A program made the position numbers and the translations under genes. 32,462 nt of DNA from RYN-431 sp036388295. GTDB taxonomy: Bacteria; Planctomycetota; Phycisphaerae; Tepidisphaerales; Tepidisphaeraceae. Positions 24,502 through 31,993 of this stretch are shown here, one piece after another; positions within the stretch are counted from its first letter, which is position 1, and the number at the start of each line of letters is the position of its first letter. The DNA lies in contig DASVSC010000045.1 of assembly GCA_036388295.1 (NCBI GenBank), positions 1-32,462 on the forward strand, in the 5' to 3' direction. Below the pieces are notes generated by a model. It did no database searches. It saw only the letters and a program-made list of their open reading frames with translations, and had not been told where the DNA came from.

Positions 24502-25349
24502 TGGGCCCGCTCGATCTCAGCGGTCCGGAGTTCCTGAAACTGTACGCCATCCTGGTGGTGGCCACGACCGTAGGCGCACTCGTCGTTCGATGGGCCGTCA
24601 CGCAGACGTCGGCCGGGCCGCTGGACCGCCTCGACGCGTACGAAATGGGCTACCTGGCGGGCGGACCGGCACGCGTCGTATTAGTGGCCGTCACCGGTCT
24701 GCTGCAGCAAGGGTCCGCGCGGCTGGAACGCTTGTCCGGCCGGCTGACCGTCCTTGTCTTTCCGAATGACCCGACACTCGACGCCGTCCGCCGCCGCCTC
24801 GCCGACTTGGCCGGCGAGCCGGTGGCGTGCCGGACCCTGCACGCCACGCTGGCGGGCCAGAACGGTCTGATCCGCCAGACGCTTCAAACGCAGTCACTGG
24901 TGGTGCGGGACGAAAGCGTCTGGCTTTATCGGATGGCGGCGACGTTGCTGTTCGTCTGCCTGATCGGGCTGGGCATTGCCAAGATCACGGTCGGTCTGGA
25001 ACGGAACCGGCCGGTGCTGTTTCTCGCGGTGATGACCCTGGCGGCCGTGGGCATCATGATCGTTCTGCTGCGAACCGTCCCGCGTCTCACGCGCGGCGGA
25101 CGGCAGACCCTGCGACAGCTACGCGCCCAGCGGCCCCGGCAGTACGGCCGGACGCCGAATGACGAAACCGTCGCCCTCTGGGGCGTCGACGTCTTCTCCG
25201 GCCAACGCGGCTTCGAATCGATCCACGCCTATTTCCACACCCCCACTTTGACCGGTTCCGGCGGTTCCGGTGGCTGCTCCTCCGGCGGTGGTTCCGGTGG
25301 CAGCAGCTGCGGTGGCGGTGGTGGCTGCGGCGGGTGTGGCAGCAGCTGA
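24498..25349 (+). CDS. TIGR04222-type membrane protein with Gly/Ser/Cys-rich tail
   Basis: 283 residues. The first helix (about 15-34) is followed by LDAYEMGYLAGGPARVVLVA (45-64), the hallmark of TIGR04222 proteins, then a soluble region (75-140) and two helices (about 145-165 and 172-191). A basic stretch leads to a tail from 252 on made almost only of Gly, Ser and Cys, with four cysteines (260, 271, 277, 280) ending CGGCGSS. This tail occurs across the TIGR04222 family and looks like a modified or metal-binding peptide segment, but its role is not established. It is expressed with the GRDP-like gene through overlapping start and stop codons. No DUF692 gene is adjacent, although that is a frequent partner elsewhere. 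Confidence 0.8.
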   Translation: MMGPLDLSGPEFLKLYAILVVATTVGALVVRWAVTQTSAGPLDRLDAYEMGYLAGGPARVVLVAVTGLLQQGSARLERLSGRLTVLVFPNDPTLDAVRRRLADLAGEPVACRTLHATLAGQNGLIRQTLQTQSLVVRDESVWLYRMAATLLFVCLIGLGIAKITVGLERNRPVLFLAVMTLAAVGIMIVLLRTVPRLTRGGRQTLRQLRAQRPRQYGRTPNDETVALWGVDVFSGQRGFESIHAYFHTPTLTGSGGSGGCSSGGGSGGSSCGGGGGCGGCGSS

Positions 25350-25434
25350 CGCACCCGTGCCGCCCGGACGGGCACCCTTTAAGAGCGCACCGGGTGTGTA
25401 TGGTGCTGCCCCAGCTAGAGCAGCGCGTCTTAGG

Positions 25435-25460
25435 TAGCCAGCGGGCTTGCCCGCCGGCTA
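25435..25460. repeat. Small palindrome TAGCCAGCGGGC-TT-GCCCGCCGGCTA
   Basis: A 12-bp stem with one mismatch and a 2-nt centre. The GCGGGC...GCCCGC core also appears in the terminator stem at 14397-14423. It could form the 3' end of the TIGR04222-type transcript, though no T-tract follows. Confidence 0.6.
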
Positions 25461-25568
25461 ACTAAAAACACGCGCGACGACCTTACGCTGGACCGCACGC
25501 GCCGCGTCTGTTTCCGTTTGCCTCACACGCATTCGTATTCGACATCTCAGGCGGAGACTTCGGCCGCC

Positions 25569-25787
25569 ATGCGTAACCGCCCTTCACTATCCATGTCCGC
25601 GATCGTGATCGGGATTTACCTGTTCGCCCTGTACGGGGCGGCCGGCCCGATCGTGACCGTCAAGCTGCTGCCGGCCCAGTCGCCGGCCCAAGCGGCCGTC
25701 CGGGCCACCGCGACGACCCGGCCGCTTACCACGCCAACGACGGCGCCGGCCTTGCAAGTAGCGGACGTGGCGAACCTGTCGCCGTAG
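25569..25787 (+). CDS. Small one-helix membrane or exported protein, unknown
   Basis: 72 residues from the ATG at 25569 with GGAG 13 nt upstream (the frame opens at 25518). A basic N terminus (MRNRPSLS) precedes one hydrophobic helix (about 11-30, IVIGIYLFALYGAAGPIV), which may act as a signal anchor. The rest is a low-complexity Ala/Thr/Pro tail (ATATTRPLTTPTTAPA). No family is recognised. The hydrophobic pattern favours a real gene, but the start signal is only fair. Confidence 0.45.
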   Translation: MRNRPSLSMSAIVIGIYLFALYGAAGPIVTVKLLPAQSPAQAAVRATATTRPLTTPTTAPALQVADVANLSP

Positions 25788-25871
25788 TCCTGATCGACCG
25801 ACTTATTCAACTGTCTTCCATCGCTCCGAATAATGTTGTGGTTATTCCAGGGCGGCGGACATGAATGGTTG

Positions 25872-27164
25872 ATGAGCGACCCTTCCACGACGGCATTCCG
25901 GATCAGGCCTATGGCGTTCCATTCGTCGGCGACTGGCGTTGGCTTGATCCTGCTCTGCTGCGCCGCGCCGACCATGGCCCAATCCGCCAGCCCGGCCGAC
26001 CGGCTGGCCGCCGCGCGCGGGGCGATCCGCCAGACCGCAGACGCCCTTGACCTGGCCCGCAAAAAGCCGCCGGGCCAGCGCGACGAGGCCGAAGTGGAGC
26101 GTGCCTTTGGGGCGTACGGCCGCGCGATCGACGCCGCCATGGCGACTGCCGTCGAGATCATACAGGCCGGCCCCGCGTCCGAAGCCGGCTTCGACGCCTG
26201 CGAGTTATTGCTTACCCAGCGGATAAGCCATGCCGACGGCGTGCGGGCGATCGAGACGGTCACCCGTTTTCACGCCACCGACCCGCGCGTGGCCACGATC
26301 GTGGCCCGTGTAGGTTATTACTGCCAGGTTCCTCATTTGGACAATTACCACGCGGGAACGCGTTTGTTCGAAGTGGTGCAGAAAGCGAACGCCGACCGCA
26401 CGGTGCGGGCGCAATTGGCGATGGCCCGGGCACGGCGGGCCGTGGTGCGGTTCGAATTGGCCGAGTACGCGCGGCAGCCGGACGTGAACCCGTTCACGCA
26501 AAAGGCGATCGACGCCTCTCGCCTGGAAAGCGGCCCAGACCTCGACTCCGACCGGGCGGCGGCCGACGCTATCGTGGCCTTCAAGGCGGTCGTTCGGGAT
26601 TATCCGGACGTGCCCGATCTTCACACCGTCGTGCCGCCGCCCGTGCCGGTGTCGCTCGCGCAAGTCGCTTCGCAAGCCTTGTATGAGTTGGAGCATTTAC
26701 GGGTCGGCCTGCCCGCGCCGCTTATCGAAGGGATTGATCTGGAAGGACGTCCGTACCGCCTGAGCGACGAGCGCGGGAAAGTCGTGCTGCTGGTCTTCTG
26801 GGCGTCGTGGTGCGCGCCGTGCATGGCGGCGGTGCCGCACGAACGCGAGCTGGCGACGAAGTTCACCGGCCGGCCGTTCGTCTTCGTGGGCGTTAACGGC
26901 GACAGCAACCGCGAACACGCCCTGCGCGTGCAAAAGGACCAGAGCGTGCCCGGGCGGTCGTTCTGGAACGGCCCGGACGAAGGCGACGGCCCGATCGCCA
27001 AGGCATGGAACGTGTCGGGCTGGCCGACGGTGTACGTGATCGACGCGGCGGGGACGATCCGCCACAAGAATCTTCACGACACCGCGCTGGACGGCCCGCT
27101 CGACCGACTGGTCGCCGAAGCGGAGGCCAAGCCCGCCCAGCCCGATGTCGTCGGGCCGAAGTGA
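25872..27164 (+). CDS. TlpA-like exported thioredoxin-fold protein with a long helical N-terminal domain
   Basis: 430 residues from the ATG at 25872; other in-frame ATGs at 25833 and 25911 are possible, the last leaving a compact signal peptide (GVGLILLCCAAPTMAQS). After cleavage come about 240 residues of helix-rich sequence with no domain I recognise. The AhpC/TSA-TlpA domain starts at VGLPAPLIEGIDLEGRPYRLSD and holds the redox motif WCAPC (313-317), then FVGVNGD and the cis-Pro loop GWPTVYVID. It would reduce or exchange disulfides in periplasmic proteins. The N-terminal extension may be a partner-binding part; similar fusions are common in planctomycetes. Confidence 0.85.
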   Translation: MSDPSTTAFRIRPMAFHSSATGVGLILLCCAAPTMAQSASPADRLAAARGAIRQTADALDLARKKPPGQRDEAEVERAFGAYGRAIDAAMATAVEIIQAGPASEAGFDACELLLTQRISHADGVRAIETVTRFHATDPRVATIVARVGYYCQVPHLDNYHAGTRLFEVVQKANADRTVRAQLAMARARRAVVRFELAEYARQPDVNPFTQKAIDASRLESGPDLDSDRAAADAIVAFKAVVRDYPDVPDLHTVVPPPVPVSLAQVASQALYELEHLRVGLPAPLIEGIDLEGRPYRLSDERGKVVLLVFWASWCAPCMAAVPHERELATKFTGRPFVFVGVNGDSNREHALRVQKDQSVPGRSFWNGPDEGDGPIAKAWNVSGWPTVYVIDAAGTIRHKNLHDTALDGPLDRLVAEAEAKPAQPDVVGPK

Positions 27165-27370
27165 CGTGTCCGCCTCGAGAACGGCTCGCAAGCAAGGCCG
27201 CTAATTGACCCGGTGCGACTAAGCTCCTCTTAAATGGTGCGTTCGCGACGCTTTGCGTTGCGGGCCGCCGGCCGGCGCATTGTCTTCCCGCCGCAGGTCC
27301 ATCCCGCCTTGAAGCCATCCGTTCTGACGCCGGCCCGCGCGACGCGGATTTGCCGGCTCACGGTTCCTGA

Positions 27371-27598
27371 ATGAACACCACGAATGGCCCGACCACGCCG
27401 GCCGGCGGTGAGCGGCAAAGGCTGATCAACACTAACTCCGGCGGCCGCGGCCGGCTCAGCGGCGTGGTGACCGCGGTGGCGATTCTGCTGTTCGTCGTCG
27501 CGCTCAGCCGATTGATCGAGCAGGTGCCGATGGAGGCGCCGGTGGGCGTGATGTTCATGGTCGTGATCGGCTCGATCGAAGGCCAGCGTCTATTTGTG
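27371..27598 (+). pseudogene. Remnant of a SulP-family anion permease
   Basis: The reading frame from 27371 contains a stretch (about 27405-27585) closely resembling the late membrane helices of SulP transporters: RLINTNSGGRGRLSGV, then LIEQVPMEAPVGVMFMVVIGSIE, where the family has INxxSGGRxRLSG...LIExIPlaalvGVMfmVvigt. No earlier or later SulP part, nor a STAS domain, is present on either side. The open frame runs on to 28159 only as antisense of the thpR gene and does not look coding there. About 60 of some 500 residues remain, so this is read as a gene fossil, not a working transporter. Confidence 0.65.
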
Positions 27599-27616
27599 GC
27601 GGCGCGTGCGTCGCAG

Positions 27617-28192
27617 TCACAAGGGCCGAAGATCGAATCGCCCCACCGGCTCGTACACCGGTGCCGGGCCGCCGAGCGTGCTGCGCATGAGCGTGAAGGC
27701 GTCGACCGTCCACTGGGGGCCGGGGAACAGGGCTTGCGCCCGGTGCAGCACGTCCGCGACGGCGTCCGCCCGCAAGGTCGGCCGGCCGCGGGCGAGGGTG
27801 ACGTGGGCACGGAAGGCCCGGCGTTCTTTCGCAAAGCCGATCGTTTCGCACAGCGCGTCGATGCGCGCCTGCATCGCATGCAGCCCGCCCGATTCGTCCG
27901 CCAGTTCGGCCGCCAGGATGCGGGCGCGGCGCGGGTTCGGGAAACAGCAAAACGCGCCGGCTTGGGTGTCGAACGGCGGAAGGCCGCCCGCCTGATGCAG
28001 GGCCGCGATAATCGCCGGCAATCGATCGGCCTCGACGTCGCCGAGAAACTTCAGCGTCAGGTGCAGGTTCTGCGTCGGCGTCCATTCACGCCGGCCGATG
28101 CCAGTGACGCCGGCCGGAACCGACGCCAGATGCTGGCGCACCTCGTCCGGCAGTTCTAAGGCAACGAACAGTCGCAGACGCGAAGCGGGCAC
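27617..28192 (-). CDS. thpR: RNA 2',3'-cyclic phosphodiesterase (2H family, LigT/ThpR)
   Basis: 191 residues from the GTG at 28190-28192. The N terminus RLRLFVALELP is the family standard, and the two catalytic H-x-T motifs are present: His44-x-Thr46 in NLHLTLKFLG and His130-x-Thr132 in RAHVTLARGR. The enzyme opens 2',3'-cyclic phosphates at RNA ends and was first known as an RNA 2'-5' ligase. The start codon lies inside a 17-bp hairpin (28182-28222), so translation may be weak or controlled. It lies 53 nt after the E2 gene in the same direction and could be in one transcript with it. Convergent with the SulP remnant. Confidence 0.9.
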   Translation of the reverse strand: MPASRLRLFVALELPDEVRQHLASVPAGVTGIGRREWTPTQNLHLTLKFLGDVEADRLPAIIAALHQAGGLPPFDTQAGAFCCFPNPRRARILAAELADESGGLHAMQARIDALCETIGFAKERRAFRAHVTLARGRPTLRADAVADVLHRAQALFPGPQWTVDAFTLMRSTLGGPAPVYEPVGRFDLRPL

Positions 28193-28222
28193 GGCCGATC
28201 GTAGGTCGGCCGTGCCCGCTTC
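28182..28222. repeat. Perfect 17-bp hairpin covering the thpR start codon
   Basis: Arms 28182-28198 and 28206-28222 (GAAGCGGGCACGGCCGA and its complement) with a 7-nt loop. It is located between the E2 and thpR genes; the GTG of thpR lies in the arm. No T-tract follows, so it is not a standard terminator. It may be a member of a dispersed repeat family that landed at the gene start, or an attenuation or translation-control element. Confidence 0.8.
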
Positions 28223-28245
28223 GGTTCGTCGCGTGATGGGACGAA

Positions 28246-29622
28246 TTACACTTCCAGCAGCAACCGGCTCGGGTCTTCGAGCAAATCTTTGATTCGCACC
28301 AGGAAGCTGACGCTCTCGCGACCGTCGACCAGGCGGTGGTCGTAGCTGAGGGCGATGTACATCATCGGGCGGGCCTCGATTTTGTCGCCGACGACCATCG
28401 GGCGTTTCTGGATCGTGTGCATGCCGAGGATGCCGCTTTGGGGGCTGTTCAGGATCGGCGTGCTGAGCAGGCTGCCGAAGACGCCGCCGTTGGTGATGGT
28501 GAACGTGCCGCCGCTGAGTTCCTGCAGGCCCAGTTTGCCCTCGCGGACCGCGCCGGCAACGCGTTTGATCTCACTTTCAATCTTGGCGAACGACATTTTG
28601 TCGGCGTTGCGCAGTACGGGCACCGCTAATCCGCGCTCGGTGCTGACGGCGATGCCGAGGTTCACGTAGTCGAACGTGATCACGTCGTCACCGTCGAGTT
28701 GGCCGTTGACGCGGGGGAACTCTTTGAGGGCCATGCAGACGGCCTTGGAGAAAAAGCTCATAAAGCCCAGGCCGACGCCGTGGGACTTTTCGAACTTCTC
28801 TTTGTACTTGGTCCGCAGGGCCATCACGTTCGTCAGATCGACTTCGTTGAACGTCGTCAGGATGGCGGCGGTCTGCTGGGCACGGACCAGGTTCTCGGCG
28901 ATGCGCTTGCGCAGCTTGCTCATCGGCGTGCGGGTGACGCCGACGCCGGCGGCGGTTTTCGCCTCGGCGGGCGTGGGCGGCGCACTGGCCTGCGGCTGGG
29001 CGATGACGCTGGCGGCTTCGTGCGGGTCGACGTCGGCGACGGCCTTGGCGCCGGTGACGCTGGGGGCGTTGACGTCGAGGTACTTGATGACGTCTTCCTT
29101 CGTCAGCCGCCCGCCGGGGCCGGTCGGGGCGATCTTGGCGGGATTCAGGCCGTGCTCTTCGATCATGCGGCGGACGGCGGGCGACAAGTCGGCGTCGGCG
29201 CCGCTGCCCCGTTCGTTGGACCGTTCGACGGGCGAAGCGGCCTTCGCGCCGGTGAAGGTCGCGCCGTTCGACGGCTCGGCGGGCTTGACGGTCGACGCGC
29301 CCGTCGACCCGGCGACGGCGGGCGAAGCGGCCGGGGCCGCAGGAGCGGCGGCGGCCGGGGCGGGTTTCGCGCCGGCTTTGCCGTTCGGATCGATGCTGGC
29401 GATGGCCTGGCCGACCTGCAGGACCGCGCCGGCGTCGAGGCCGGGCGTGCGGGTGAAGACGCCGGCGGCGGTCGCGGGCACGTCGACGTTGGCCTTATCG
29501 GTTTCCAATTCGCACAGCGGCTCGTCGAGCTTCACGCTTTCGCCGTCCTGCTTGTGCCACTTCAGCAGCGTGGCCTGGGTGACGGAATCGCCGAGATTGG
29601 GAACGGTTACGGAAGTGGCCAT
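28246..29622 (-). CDS. sucB: Dihydrolipoyllysine succinyltransferase, E2 of 2-oxoglutarate dehydrogenase
   Basis: 458 residues from the ATG at 29620-29622. The lipoyl domain (1-78) has Lys43 in ETDKANVDVPA, the ETDK-V form typical of SucB. An Ala/Pro hinge follows, then the E1/E3-binding domain (146-182, LSPAVRRMIEEHGL...GGRLTKEDVIKYL), a second linker, and the catalytic domain from 228 (TPMSKLRKRIAENLV) to the end, with His429 and Asp433 in SYDHRLVDG. It transfers the succinyl group to CoA in the TCA cycle. No sucA or lpd gene is adjacent. TACAAT lies 6 nt before the ATG. Confidence 0.93.
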   Translation of the reverse strand: MATSVTVPNLGDSVTQATLLKWHKQDGESVKLDEPLCELETDKANVDVPATAAGVFTRTPGLDAGAVLQVGQAIASIDPNGKAGAKPAPAAAAPAAPAASPAVAGSTGASTVKPAEPSNGATFTGAKAASPVERSNERGSGADADLSPAVRRMIEEHGLNPAKIAPTGPGGRLTKEDVIKYLDVNAPSVTGAKAVADVDPHEAASVIAQPQASAPPTPAEAKTAAGVGVTRTPMSKLRKRIAENLVRAQQTAAILTTFNEVDLTNVMALRTKYKEKFEKSHGVGLGFMSFFSKAVCMALKEFPRVNGQLDGDDVITFDYVNLGIAVSTERGLAVPVLRNADKMSFAKIESEIKRVAGAVREGKLGLQELSGGTFTITNGGVFGSLLSTPILNSPQSGILGMHTIQKRPMVVGDKIEARPMMYIALSYDHRLVDGRESVSFLVRIKDLLEDPSRLLLEV

Positions 29623-29628
29623 GCGGGA

Positions 29629-29634
29629 ATTGTA
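29629..29634 (-). promoter_or_regulatory. Candidate -10 hexamer, leaderless start of sucB
   Basis: TACAAT (close to the TATAAT consensus) on the minus strand, exactly 6 nt before the ATG, with no Shine-Dalgarno. It is the best example of the recurring pattern in the window. Confidence 0.55.
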
Positions 29635-29747
29635 AGCCGCTGCGGTGGGTTTTCAAAAACCGGGCAGTCGCGGCAGGATCATGCCTGATCAGGCGTGACG
29701 GGCGCAGCGTCGGTCAACTATTAGGCTAAAGCGGTGCAGGCGTGTGT

Positions 29748-29753
29748 TACACT
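29748..29753 (+). promoter_or_regulatory. Extended -10 (TGTTACACT) of the toxin-antitoxin pair
   Basis: TG-n-TACACT, 31 nt before the ATG at 29785, giving a leader that contains the GAGGTGG ribosome site. No clear -35 is visible. The region is AT-richer than its surroundings. Confidence 0.4.
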
Positions 29754-29784
29754 CTGAGCCGATTTTGAAGCCTAGAGGTGGCAG

Positions 29785-30003
29785 ATGATGGATTGGTCAA
29801 CCTGTGACGCGGTCGAGCGGGTGCCCGGAAAAGTAAGCGGCGTGGCCGTGTTCTCAGGGACGCGCGTTCCGGTACGGGCACTTTTTGAAAATATCCAAAG
29901 CGGCGCGACCGTGGACGACTTTCTCGATTGGTTTCCCGGCGTCACGCGACAACAAGTGCATGACGTCTTGCAGCACGCCGAGGCCAGTTTGGCACGGGTT
30001 TGA
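29785..30003 (+). CDS. DUF433-type antitoxin
   Basis: 72 residues from the ATG at 29785 (a second ATG follows directly), with GAGGTGG a few bases upstream. The family pattern is clear: GVAVFSGTRVPVRALFENIQSGATVDDFLDWFPGVTRQQVHDVL, read in two parts, where GTRVPV and the FLxxFPGVTxxQV segment are characteristic of DUF433 helix-turn-helix proteins. These are antitoxins or DNA-binding partners of PIN-like toxins and usually sit directly before them. Here a PIN-like gene follows after 9 nt, but its frame is broken. The antitoxin frame itself is intact. Confidence 0.88.
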   Translation: MMDWSTCDAVERVPGKVSGVAVFSGTRVPVRALFENIQSGATVDDFLDWFPGVTRQQVHDVLQHAEASLARV

Positions 30004-30012
30004 AGAGTTGAA

Positions 30013-30329
30013 ATGAGAATCTTGTTCGACCAGGGCACGCCGTTCCCTCTTAAAACTTTTTGACGGGTCATACTGTTGAAACCGCTTATGAAGCGGGTTG
30101 GTCTGATTTGGAGAATGGACAACTCATCGCGGCTGCTGAGACGCAATTTGATGTTCTTATCACCACCGACCAGAGTTTGAAGTACCAGCAGAAATTGGTG
30201 GGCCGCCGTCTGGCGATCCTGGTGTTGATGACGACGAGCTGGCCGAAGCTGAAACCGCATGGCGACGTCATCGCGGCGAGGGTCGCTTTGATGATGCCCG
30301 GATCGTATGACGAGTTCAACGTCATTTGA
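30013..30329 (+). pseudogene. PIN-like toxin (DUF5615 type), frame broken by one missing base
   Basis: The ATG at 30013 opens MRILFDQGTPFPLKTF and stops at TGA 30061-30063. The rest of the same protein continues in the -1 frame from 30060 (LTGHTVETAYEAGWSDLENGQLIAAAE..., to 30329), including FDVLITTDQSLKYQQ, the conserved D-x-L-x-T-x-D part of the fold. One extra T in the run of five at 30057-30061 would restore one 106-residue protein. The acidic residues Asp6, Glu and Asp needed by PIN-like nucleases are spread over both pieces, so neither alone should act. A sequencing error, a true inactivating mutation, or slippage on the T-run are all possible. Confidence 0.78.
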
Positions 30330-30390
30330 CGTCGCCGCCCGTTATGTGCGCCAATCATCGATCTTTTGCCCGCACGCGCGACCGCGTCGC

Positions 30391-30396
30391 TATGAT
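30391..30396 (+). promoter_or_regulatory. Candidate -10 hexamer, leaderless start of the SpoIIE-type phosphatase gene
   Basis: TATGAT followed by seven bases and the ATG at 30404. The hexamer contains the alternative ATG at 30392, which would then lie upstream of the transcription start; this favours 30404. Confidence 0.45.
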
Positions 30397-30403
30397 CCGC
30401 CCC

Positions 30404-31711
30404 ATGCCCGATGCCGCGCCCGAACGCCTGCCGGTGAATCATTGGTTCAAGCAGCCGTCGTCGGTGCGCATGCCGACGGTGCTGGAGATGATGCGGGAGC
30501 TGTCACGGCAGACGGAGCCGGGCGACGCGGTGAGGATCTACGGCCAGCGGATGAGCGACATTTTGCAGGCGGACGCGCGGATTTCCCTGAGCCGGCGCGG
30601 CCTGGAACGGCCGTGGGTGCGCGTGACGCAGTCGCCGGCGTTCGGCCGCATCGTCGACCCCTGGGCCGAGCGTGACCGATTGCCGCTGATCGACGGCGGC
30701 GTGCTGTCGGACCTGATCTGGGGCGACACGGCAGTGATCAACAACGATTTCCACGTCGACCCCGCCGACCCGGCGGCGACGCACCTGCGCGACGTGCGGT
30801 CGTTCGCGGCGATCCCGCTGTTCGATGGCGGCGAGTCGATCAACATGATCGTCGTCTGCCGCCATGACGCAGGCGCGTACGACGACGAGTTCCTGCCCGA
30901 ACACGTCTGGCTGAGCAACCTGTTCGGCCGGGCGACGGCCAGCCTGGTGGTCAAGAAGGAACTGGAAAAAGCGTACGACCGCCTCGACCGCGAGTTGCAA
31001 ATCGTGGCGGAAATGCAGCGGTCGCTGCTGCCGGTCGAACTGCCGAAAGTGTCGGGCATCGACGTGGCGGCGTACTACCAGACCAGCGCACACGCGGGCG
31101 GCGATTTCTACGACTTTTTCGAGCTGCCGGACGGCAAGCTGGGGATCTTCATCGCCGACGTCAGCGGTCACGGCACGCCGGCGGCGGTCATCATGGCCGT
31201 CACGCACGCGATCGCCCACACCCGGCCCGGCGACCCGAGCCCGCCGGGGGCGGTGCTGGCGTTCGTCAACCGCCATCTGTGCGCCCGCTACACGCTCGGC
31301 ACAGGCACGTTCGTCACGGCGTTCTACGGCGTGTACGACCCGATCACGCGCGAATTAACCTTTTCCAGCGCCGGCCATAACCCGCCGCGGCTGAAGCGGG
31401 CGGACGGCGGGCCGAGCGGCATTATCGAGGCCGCGCCGGCGCTGCCGCTGGGCATCGACGCCGACGAGCCGTACGCCGACGCGACGCAGACGCTGTCGCT
31501 TGGCGACACCCTCGTGCTCTACACCGACGGCATCACCGAAGCCCGGACGGCTGACAACGAACTGTTCGGCACCGACCGCTTGGACGAGGCCATCAACGCC
31601 TGCGACACGACGGCCGAGGATTTGGTGGCGTGCATCGTGTCCCACGTGGGCCGGTTCACGAACGAGGCCCCGCCGCAGGACGACCGGACGCTGCTGGTGC
31701 TGCGGGTGTGA
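30404..31711 (+). CDS. GAF-like sensor plus SpoIIE/PP2C-type serine phosphatase
   Basis: 435 residues from the ATG at 30404 (four longer from 30392). Residues about 20-175 look like a GAF domain (VLEMMRELSRQTEPGDAVRIY at its start, AAIPLFDGGESINMIVV at the end). A short coiled coil (LEKAYDRLDRELQIVAEMQRSLLP) links to the PP2C domain with GGDFYDFF, the metal-binding DVSGHG, SAGHNPP, YTDGITEA and the final DDRTLLVL. This RsbU-like design dephosphorylates anti-sigma-factor antagonists in stress-signalling partner switches. No RsbW or antagonist gene is near. The signal sensed by the GAF part is unknown. Confidence 0.9.
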   Translation: MPDAAPERLPVNHWFKQPSSVRMPTVLEMMRELSRQTEPGDAVRIYGQRMSDILQADARISLSRRGLERPWVRVTQSPAFGRIVDPWAERDRLPLIDGGVLSDLIWGDTAVINNDFHVDPADPAATHLRDVRSFAAIPLFDGGESINMIVVCRHDAGAYDDEFLPEHVWLSNLFGRATASLVVKKELEKAYDRLDRELQIVAEMQRSLLPVELPKVSGIDVAAYYQTSAHAGGDFYDFFELPDGKLGIFIADVSGHGTPAAVIMAVTHAIAHTRPGDPSPPGAVLAFVNRHLCARYTLGTGTFVTAFYGVYDPITRELTFSSAGHNPPRLKRADGGPSGIIEAAPALPLGIDADEPYADATQTLSLGDTLVLYTDGITEARTADNELFGTDRLDEAINACDTTAEDLVACIVSHVGRFTNEAPPQDDRTLLVLRV

Positions 31712-31871
31712 CGGGCGCGGTGCATGCGGTGCGGACAGAAACGATTGGGGCAGTCGTGCGCAGGGGTCGTCGAAAAGGACGCTTCGATCGCATGAAGAGA
31801 GCCGCCGGGCTCCGCCCGCGTTCTGCGACGGGAACGAACTGGGGTGTGGGTCGTTGAGACCTGCGGCGTTT

Positions 31872-31900
31872 CCCGCGGCCGAGCCGCGGGGCTCCCTTTT
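31872..31900 (+). terminator. Possible terminator downstream of the phosphatase gene
   Basis: Perfect 8-bp stem CCCGCGGC / GCCGCGGG with a 3-nt loop (31872-31890), followed by GCTCCC and TTTT. It lies 160 nt after the stop, which is far for a terminator. The 282-bp gap 31712-31993 shows nothing else beyond a small GAGCC...GGCTC stem near 31799. Confidence 0.4.
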
Positions 31901-31993
31901 GCGTATTCTGAACGCGTTCGTTCGCGACGTCAGAAATCCGGTTCCCGAAGATCGGCGCGGGGATTGCGGGTTCAACCGGATGCCGTGTTTCGT

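Noticed and set aside
27599..28159. Continuation of the SulP-like frame across thpR
   Set aside because: It is exactly antisense to a well-conserved enzyme gene, and the translated sequence is Arg/Ala-rich with no similarity to transporters.
30055..30063. Programmed -1 frameshift site in the PIN-like gene
   Set aside because: The sequence AACTTTTTGA is not a canonical X-XXY-YYZ heptamer and no following stem is evident, so an indel or sequence error is the simpler reading; kept only as an open alternative.
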